Shown here: piece by piece, positions 7,555 to 12,670 of the stretch
Layout of the letters: every line of letters starts with the position of its first letter
Position numbering within the stretch: the first letter of the stretch is position 1
Assembly: GCA_902767395.1 (NCBI GenBank)
Contig: CACXHI010000191.1
Location: 1 to 17,136 of the forward strand
Length of the DNA: 17,136 bases
From: Oscillospiraceae bacterium
GTDB taxonomy: Bacteria; Bacillota; Clostridia; Oscillospirales; Oscillospiraceae
Reading direction: 5' to 3'
The notes under the pieces: generated by a model
Database searches by the model: none
What the model saw: only the letters and a program-made list of their open reading frames with translations
Told to the model about the DNA's origin: nothing
Program-made: the position numbers and the translations under genes

Positions 7555-9153
7555 TCACTTTTCCAACGCCGCCCGGATCAGGCCGAGAAACAGCGGATGC
7601 GGACGGTTCGGACGGCTCTTGAACTCCGGGTGATACTGAACGCCGACGTAGAACGGCAGCTCGGACAGCTCAACGGCTTCCACCAGCCGTCCGTCCGGCG
7701 AGGCGCCGCTGAACGTCAGGCCCGATGCCGCGAGCACGCTGCGGTAGTCGTTGTTGAATTCGCAGCGGTGGCGGTGGCGCTCGTCCACGCCTTTGACGCC
7801 GTAGCAGCGCCAAAGGGTGCTGTCCGGCGCGATGCGGCAGGGATAGCTGCCCAGACGGAGTGTGCCGCCCTTGTCGATTTCGTCGCTCTGCCCCGGCATG
7901 AAGTCAATGACCTTGTGGCGGCAGAGCGGGGCAAATTCAACGGAGTCGGCGTCGGAGAGCCCCGCGACGTTCCGGGCAAACTCAATGACCGTGATCTGCA
8001 TTCCGAGGCAGAGGCCGAGGAAGGGCTTTTTGTTCGTGCGGGCGTATTGGGCTGCAAGAATCATGCCCTCGATGCCGCGGCTTCCGAAGCCGCCGGGAAT
8101 GAGAATCCCGTCCGTTTCCCCAAGGCGCTGCGCCACGTTCGCGGCCGTCAGTTGCTCGGAGTCGATCCAGCGGAGCTCCACCTTCGCGCCGAGGGCGCTG
8201 CCCGCGTGATGCAGCGCCTCCATGACGGAGAGATAGGCGTCATGGAGCTGCGTATATTTGCCGACCAGTCCGATGGTCACGACGGACGAGGGATGCTTCA
8301 TCTGCTCCACCATCGCACGCCATTCCGCGAGCGCCGGCGCGGGCACGCACAGGCCCAGCTTGCGGCAGACGACACCGGAAAAATCCGCCTCCTCCAGCAT
8401 CAGCGGCGCTTCATAGAGGCAGGAAACGGTGCGGTTTTCGATCACGCAGTCCGGCTGCACGTTGCAGAACAGCGCAATCTTGCGGAAGATGCCCTCGTCG
8501 TGAATGGGCTCGTCGCTGCGCAGCACAATCACGTCCGGGTGAATCCCCATGCCCTGCAGCTCCTTCACCGAGTGCTGGGTGGGCTTGGATTTGTGCTCCT
8601 CGGAGCCGCGCAGATAGGGGACCAGCGTCACGTGGATGAACAGGCTGTTTTCCCACCCAACCTCCAGGGAGACCTGCCGCGCCGCCTCCAGGAAGGGCTG
8701 GCTCTCGATGTCGCCGATGGTGCCGCCGATTTCCGTGATGACCACGTCCGCGTCCGAGTGCTTGCCCACGCGGTAGATAAACGCTTTGATTTCGTCGGTG
8801 ATATGGGGAATGACCTGTACCGTGGAGCCGAGATACTCCCCGCGCCGCTCCTTGTTCAGCACGTTCCAGTACACCTTGCCCGTGGTGAGGTTGGAATATC
8901 GGTTCAGATCCTCGTCGATGAAGCGCTCGTAATGGCCGAGGTCGAGATCGGTCTCCGCGCCGTCCTCGGTCACGTAGACCTCGCCGTGCTGGTAGGGGCT
9001 CATGGTTCCCGGATCGACGTTGATGTACGGGTCGAGCTTCTGCGCCGCGACCTTTAATCCGCGCATTTTTAACAGCCGTCCGAGGGACGCCGCCGTGATG
9101 CCCTTGCCAAGCCCGGACACCACGCCGCCGGTTACAAAGATGTACTTGGTCAT
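7555..9153 (-). CDS. pyrG: CTP synthase (glutamine-hydrolysing)
   Basis: This enzyme aminates UTP to CTP with ATP and glutamine. The 532-residue protein has an N-terminal synthase domain starting MTKYIFVTGGVVSGLGKGI (P-loop-like 9-18), with KLDPYINVDPGTM (39-51), HGEVYVTEDG (56-65) and EIGGTIGDIES (141-151). The C-terminal class I glutamine amidotransferase domain has PGGFGSRG (353-360), nucleophile C382 in GLCLGMQ and the H508/E510 pair in YHPEF. The ATG at 9153 follows AAGGAGG by five bases; a TTG five codons earlier is in frame but overlaps the ribosome site. It is the first gene of the operon, with a promoter and terminator-like hairpin just upstream. Low-CTP control of the leader is plausible. 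Confidence 0.97.
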   Translation of the reverse strand: MTKYIFVTGGVVSGLGKGITAASLGRLLKMRGLKVAAQKLDPYINVDPGTMSPYQHGEVYVTEDGAETDLDLGHYERFIDEDLNRYSNLTTGKVYWNVLNKERRGEYLGSTVQVIPHITDEIKAFIYRVGKHSDADVVITEIGGTIGDIESQPFLEAARQVSLEVGWENSLFIHVTLVPYLRGSEEHKSKPTQHSVKELQGMGIHPDVIVLRSDEPIHDEGIFRKIALFCNVQPDCVIENRTVSCLYEAPLMLEEADFSGVVCRKLGLCVPAPALAEWRAMVEQMKHPSSVVTIGLVGKYTQLHDAYLSVMEALHHAGSALGAKVELRWIDSEQLTAANVAQRLGETDGILIPGGFGSRGIEGMILAAQYARTNKKPFLGLCLGMQITVIEFARNVAGLSDADSVEFAPLCRHKVIDFMPGQSDEIDKGGTLRLGSYPCRIAPDSTLWRCYGVKGVDERHRHRCEFNNDYRSVLAASGLTFSGASPDGRLVEAVELSELPFYVGVQYHPEFKSRPNRPHPLFLGLIRAALEK

Positions 9154-9172
9154 TTTTTCCTCCTTCAAACAG

Positions 9173-9214
9173 AAAAAAAGCGCTCATTTGGGGACACGAA
9201 TCCCCAAATGAACG
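9173..9214 (-). promoter_or_regulatory. Candidate transcription attenuator in the pyrG leader
   Basis: On the minus strand CGTTCATTTGGGG (9214-9202) pairs with CCCCAAATGAGCG (9193-9181), including one G-U pair, around the 8-base loop ATTCGTGT. One C and seven T residues (9179-9173) follow, which is the form of an intrinsic terminator. It begins about a dozen bases after the predicted start site of the pyrG promoter and ends before the AAGGAGG site. In Bacillus subtilis, pyrG is controlled by a terminator in an equally short leader. The mechanism here is inferred. Confidence 0.72.
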
Positions 9215-9232
9215 TCTTTGCTCAACGCAGAA

Positions 9233-9261
9233 ATGATACCACAAGATGCGGAAGTTGTCAA
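9233..9261 (-). promoter_or_regulatory. Sigma-A promoter of the pyrG operon
   Basis: Minus strand: a perfect -35 box TTGACA (9261-9256), a 17-base spacer and the -10 box TATCAT (9238-9233, one mismatch to TATAAT). The expected start is near the G at 9226 or 9228. Nothing else upstream of pyrG fits as well, and the six following genes are spaced as one operon, so this probably drives all seven. Confidence 0.85.
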
Positions 9262-9290
9262 GAACTGGCGCCGGAATTGTTTCGGAAAAG

Positions 9291-9367
9291 TTGTAGCGTT
9301 ACGTAACAGCTCAGCCCATCCCGCAGTGGCCGCTACGTAAAGATTTAGCTGTTACGCACCGCTACAA
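9291..9367. repeat. 77-base imperfect inverted repeat with TACGTA cores
   Basis: Two 21-base arms (9291-9311 and 9347-9367) are reverse complements at 19 of 21 positions, around a 35-base centre. The left arm contains the perfect 10-base palindrome GTTACGTAAC (9298-9307). The centre contains a related CGCTACGTAA (9331-9340). There is no T-run, so it is not a terminator in either direction. It lies between the divergent pyrG and peptidase genes, just upstream of the pyrG -35 box. It may be an operator array, a miniature repeat element or a structured RNA; its role is unknown. Confidence 0.6.
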
Positions 9368-9375
9368 TGTGCGCT

Positions 9376-9412
9376 GAACGGGGACGTTTGCGGGGAACGG
9401 CGCCCCCGTTCC
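9376..9412. repeat. GC-rich alternative hairpins upstream of the peptidase gene
   Basis: GAACGGGG (9376-9383) and GGAACGG (9394-9400) can each pair with the single downstream segment CCCCGTTCC (9404-9412). The two stems therefore exclude one another. Neither is followed by a T-run. Together with the adjacent 77-base inverted repeat it fills most of the 9,262-9,483 gene-free interval. The remaining bases (9413-9470) show no clear promoter or further structure. Confidence 0.4.
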
Positions 9413-9483
9413 TTGGCCGGCGTGCGTTCTAATCCCTTCCTCCGTGCATAGACTGTACCATCACACCATGGGGGGAGCAGCAA

Positions 9484-10686
9484 ATGGAGCTTTACGAACT
9501 GGGGCTGCGGCGGGCCGGCGCTCCGTCGATCCGGGAATTTCAGCGCGAGAACGGTCTTGCGCCGACGGGGCGGCTGGACGGACCGACTTGGGCCGCCCTG
9601 CTGCCGTGGCTGACCGGCTACCGCTATTACCGCACCGCGCCGGGAGACAATTACAGCCGAATCGCCGCCCGCTTTGGGACGACCGTGCGGGCCATCATCA
9701 CCGCCAATCCGAATCAGGATCCTTTACAGCTCTATGTGGGACAGGTCCTGACCGTACCGCTCGGCTTCGAGGTCGTTCCCACCGATCTACCCTTCACCTA
9801 CGAGCTGCTGATGCTCTGTCTGGAGGGGCTTGTCGCCCGCTATCCCTTTCTGACCCAGCGCCCCATCGGGGAAACCGCATACGGGCGGAAGCTGGCGCAG
9901 GTCGCCGTGGGACTGGGGCCGCGCCGCATTCTCTACAACGCCGCCCACCACGCCAACGAGTGGATCACCGTGCCGGTGCTGATGCAGTTTTTGGAAAGCT
10001 ACGCAAAGGCGATCTCGGAAAACGGGCGCATCTTCGGCTATTCCGCGCAGGCGCTCTACCAGCGGACCACCCTGCATCTGGTTCCGATGGTCAACCCCGA
10101 CGGGGTGGATCTGGTGACGGGCGGGCTGCGCGAGAGCGACCCCGGCTGGGCCGAGGCCCGCGCACTGGCGGAGAATTACCCGCAAATCCCCTTTCCGGAC
10201 GGCTGGAAGGCCAATCTGCGGGGGGTGGATCTGAATCTGAACTACCCCGCGCTCTGGGAGCAGGCGCGGGAGAACAAATACGCGCAGGGCTACGACCGTC
10301 CCGGCCCGCGGGACTACGTGGGCACCGGCCCGCTTTCCGAGCCGGAGAGCGAGGCCATGGTGCGGCTGACCGAGTTGGTCAAGCCCAGTCTGACGCTGAG
10401 CTATCACAGTCAGGGCAACGTCCTGTACTGGAAATTCCTGCGGATCGAGCCGGCCGGCGCGGAGGCGCTGGGGGAGCGCTTTGCCGCCGTGTCGGGCTAC
10501 ACGCTCGAGGACGTGCCCTTTGCCTCGGGCTTTGCGGGCTACAAGGACTGGTTCATCCTGACCCGCGACCTGCCGGGCTACACCGTAGAGGTCGGAAGCG
10601 GGGTCAATCCCCTGCCCCTGTCGCAGTTTGGGGATATTTACGCAAGAAATCTGGGAATTCTGACGCTGGGGCTTGCGGAAGGATAA
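9484..10686 (+). CDS. M14-family zinc peptidase with PG-binding and LysM domains (gamma-D-glutamyl-DAP endopeptidase-like)
   Basis: This 400-residue protein probably cuts the gamma-D-Glu/meso-DAP bond of peptidoglycan stem peptides. Residues about 10-45 form a peptidoglycan-binding-1 motif (IREFQRENGLAPTGRLDG). Residues 46-94 form one LysM repeat (YRTAPGDNYSRIAARFGTT to VGQVLTVP). Residues about 105-395 are the carboxypeptidase fold. Zinc ligands are H156 and E159 (HHANEW) and H308 (SYHSQG); the catalytic Glu is E369 (YTVEVG). MVNPDGVD and RGVDLNLNYPALWEQAR resemble endopeptidase I of Bacillus sphaericus. There is no signal peptide, as in that sporulation enzyme, so mother-cell action is possible. 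GGGGGGAG precedes the ATG. It is followed by a terminator and appears to be a single-gene unit. Confidence 0.85.
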   Translation: MELYELGLRRAGAPSIREFQRENGLAPTGRLDGPTWAALLPWLTGYRYYRTAPGDNYSRIAARFGTTVRAIITANPNQDPLQLYVGQVLTVPLGFEVVPTDLPFTYELLMLCLEGLVARYPFLTQRPIGETAYGRKLAQVAVGLGPRRILYNAAHHANEWITVPVLMQFLESYAKAISENGRIFGYSAQALYQRTTLHLVPMVNPDGVDLVTGGLRESDPGWAEARALAENYPQIPFPDGWKANLRGVDLNLNYPALWEQARENKYAQGYDRPGPRDYVGTGPLSEPESEAMVRLTELVKPSLTLSYHSQGNVLYWKFLRIEPAGAEALGERFAAVSGYTLEDVPFASGFAGYKDWFILTRDLPGYTVEVGSGVNPLPLSQFGDIYARNLGILTLGLAEG

Positions 10687-10701
10687 TAATTCGTGTATAA
10701 T
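10673..10701 (+). promoter_or_regulatory. Candidate promoter for the MoxR operon
   Basis: A perfect TATAAT (10696-10701) lies 17 bases after TTGCGG (10673-10678), which matches only the TTG of the -35 consensus. The -35 lies inside the end of the peptidase gene. Transcription would start in the G-run 10705-10708, at the base of the hairpin that follows. No better promoter was found before moxR, but the weak -35 keeps this tentative. Confidence 0.45.
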
Positions 10702-10704
10702 GGT

Positions 10705-10734
10705 GGGGATTGTGAAACAATCCCTGCTTTTTTT
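10705..10734 (+). terminator. Intrinsic terminator after the peptidase gene
   Basis: GGGATTGT (10706-10713) pairs with ACAATCCC (10717-10724) around GAA. After TGC there are seven T residues (10728-10734). It sits 19 bases past the peptidase stop codon. Because a TATAAT box lies directly upstream, it could instead act as a leader attenuator of the MoxR operon. Confidence 0.82.
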
Positions 10735-10780
10735 CGTCAAATAGTATGGAAAGTTATTTTCTTGCAAAAGGAGAAATGAA

Positions 10781-11710
10781 ATGAACGTCATTCAAAAAAT
10801 CATCGCAGAGCTGCGAAAGGCCGTCCAGGGGAAGGAGCAGGTTTTGCTCTGGATCCTGATGACGATTCTCGCGGACGGAAACGTGCTGCTCGAGGACATT
10901 CCCGGCGTCGGAAAGACCACGATTGCTCTGGCCTTCTCCCGCGCGCTGGGGCTCGACTACGGACGCGTCCAGTTCACCCCTGACGTGCTGCCCTCCGACA
11001 TCACCGGCTACTCCGTCTATGACAAGCAGACCGGCAAGATGGTCTATCAAAAGGGCGCCATCCTGTGCAACCTCTTTCTGGCCGACGAGCTGAACCGCGC
11101 CACCTCCCGCACCCAGTCCGCTCTGCTTGAGGCGATGGAGGAGGGGACCGTTACCGTGGACGGCGTGACCCATGCGCTGCCCCGCCCCTTCACCGTCATC
11201 GCCACGCAGAATCCCACCGGCGCAGCCGGAACCCAGCTCCTGCCCGACTCGCAGATGGACCGCTTCACCGTGCGTCTCAGCATCGGCTATCCCAAGCCGC
11301 AGGATGAGCTGGAGATGGTCACCGTCCGGCAGGGCGGCGCGGACCCGCTCGACGCCGTGCAGCAGGTGGTCAGCCGTGCGGAGCTGATTGCCATGCAGGA
11401 CGCGGTCAGCCGCATCTATGTAAAGGAATCCGTGCTGCGCTATGTGGTGGAGCTGGTGAACCGCACCCGGCAGCACACCATGATCCAGCGCGGTGCGAGC
11501 CCCCGTGCGACCCTTGCCGTGGTTGCAATGGCGAAAGCCACTGCCTACATGAACGGGCGCGACTACGTTCTGCCCGCCGACGTGAAGACCGTCTTCGCGG
11601 GCACGGTTGCCCACCGCCTTCTGCTGACTGCCGACGCGCAGGCGGAGGGCGTTCAAGCCGAGGCCCTGCTCAACGGACTGCTCTCCGCGGTTCCGGCGCC
11701 GGGAGTGTAA
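10781..11710 (+). CDS. MoxR-family AAA+ ATPase
   Basis: This 309-residue ATPase belongs to the MoxR branch of AAA+ proteins, thought to act as chaperones that assemble or activate partner proteins, often with von Willebrand-like or DUF58 partners. Walker A is DIPGVGKTT (39-47, K45), Walker B is LFLADE (98-103), sensor 1 is ATQNP (141-145) with N144, and R161 in QMDRF is the probable arginine finger. The C-terminal lid spans about 190-305. AAGGAGA stands eight bases before the ATG. The next gene, a DUF58 protein, starts three bases after its stop, followed by a transglutaminase-like protein; this trio recurs across bacteria. The specific client is unknown, and no signal or membrane segment is seen. 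Confidence 0.93.
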   Translation: MNVIQKIIAELRKAVQGKEQVLLWILMTILADGNVLLEDIPGVGKTTIALAFSRALGLDYGRVQFTPDVLPSDITGYSVYDKQTGKMVYQKGAILCNLFLADELNRATSRTQSALLEAMEEGTVTVDGVTHALPRPFTVIATQNPTGAAGTQLLPDSQMDRFTVRLSIGYPKPQDELEMVTVRQGGADPLDAVQQVVSRAELIAMQDAVSRIYVKESVLRYVVELVNRTRQHTMIQRGASPRATLAVVAMAKATAYMNGRDYVLPADVKTVFAGTVAHRLLLTADAQAEGVQAEALLNGLLSAVPAPGV

Positions 11711-11713
11711 GCC

Positions 11714-12670
11714 ATGGCGACCAACCGGATGCTCTATCTGGGGCTGCTGGCCCTGAGCCTGACGTTCTACTTCGCCAGCAAAATCTGGTTTTCATGGCTG
11801 CTGCTGGTGTTGGTGGTTGCCCTGCCGTTTCTGAGCTTTCTCTGCTCGCTTCCCGTGATGCTCACCTGCCGTCTGTCGGTTCACGCCCCCGACACCGTGG
11901 AGCAGGGCGAAAACGCCTCGCTCCGCATTCGGATCAGCGCGTTTCGCTATCTGCCTCTGCCGGAGGTGCGCATCCGCCTGAACCTCCGCACGCGGGATCA
12001 GGAGAAGGATCTCCGATTCCTGAGCCATTTGTCCCGTGCGGGCGGGCTGCTCTCTCTGTCCACCGAGGTCTGCGGCTTCGTGTACCCGGAATTCCGCCGG
12101 GGCTGGGTCTATGACGCGCTGGGGCTGTTCCGTCTGCCGCTGCGGATGCCGCAGACCTTCCCCATCGCCATTCTGCCGCCGGCGGTCAGGCCCGCGGTCA
12201 TGCCCCGGCTGGAGACCTTCTTCCAGCAGCAGATGAAGCCCAAGCCCGGCAGCGGCTTTTCCGAGCAGCACGACCACCGGGTCTACCGCCCCGGTGATCC
12301 GGTGAAAAGCATTCACTGGAAGCTCTCGCTGAAAACCGACGAGCTCATCGTCCGCGAACCGCTGGAGCCGGTGCGCCGGAAGGTCATTCTGGCGCTGCGA
12401 ACGCCCAGAGGCCCCGAGGAGCGCAAGGAAACGCTGGGCAGCTTCCGCTATCTCTGCAACTGGATGCTCGAAAACGGGGTCCTGTTCGAGGCGGTCTGGA
12501 TGGAGGACGCCAGGCTTCGGCAGATGCCGATCAACACCGACCATGATCTTCTTTCCGTGCTTCGCAGTACCTGTCTGGCGCCGGAGGCCTCCGCAGAGCT
12601 GCCTTGGCCGCTGCCGCTGCACGCGGACCTGATCTGTCCGGTCGGGCCGGAAAGGGGGCGCGTCGCATGA
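11714..12670 (+). CDS. DUF58 domain protein, membrane-anchored
   Basis: This 318-residue protein has two N-terminal hydrophobic segments (about 6-22 and 27-46), a beta-rich extracytoplasmic or linking region (about 50-160) and the DUF58 core. The core signature YRPGDPVKSIHWKLS lies at 191-205 and is followed by LIVREPLEP. DUF58 proteins have a von Willebrand A-like fold and are usually encoded beside MoxR ATPases. The function is not established, but a role in envelope assembly or stress is commonly proposed. It starts three bases after moxR with a weak GGGAG ahead. Its stop overlaps the transglutaminase start as ATGA, so the three proteins are probably made together. Confidence 0.9.
   Translation: MATNRMLYLGLLALSLTFYFASKIWFSWLLLVLVVALPFLSFLCSLPVMLTCRLSVHAPDTVEQGENASLRIRISAFRYLPLPEVRIRLNLRTRDQEKDLRFLSHLSRAGGLLSLSTEVCGFVYPEFRRGWVYDALGLFRLPLRMPQTFPIAILPPAVRPAVMPRLETFFQQQMKPKPGSGFSEQHDHRVYRPGDPVKSIHWKLSLKTDELIVREPLEPVRRKVILALRTPRGPEERKETLGSFRYLCNWMLENGVLFEAVWMEDARLRQMPINTDHDLLSVLRSTCLAPEASAELPWPLPLHADLICPVGPERGRVA

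Noticed and set aside
7525..9057. 510-codon plus-strand open frame opposite pyrG
   Set aside because: Fully antisense to CTP synthase with no domain, start site or promoter of its own.
9291..9367. Integron attC or other recombination site
   Set aside because: The arms lack the attC core (GTTRRRY/RYYYAAC) and no integrase or cassette lies nearby.
9154..9483. Purine or other known riboswitch before pyrG or the peptidase gene
   Set aside because: The pyrG leader is only about 70 bases and nearly all used by one hairpin; no purine-riboswitch core was seen in the interval.
9444..10700. 418-codon plus-strand frame overlapping the peptidase gene
   Set aside because: Different frame from the clear M14 peptidase; composition Arg/Gly/Ala-rich with no motifs.
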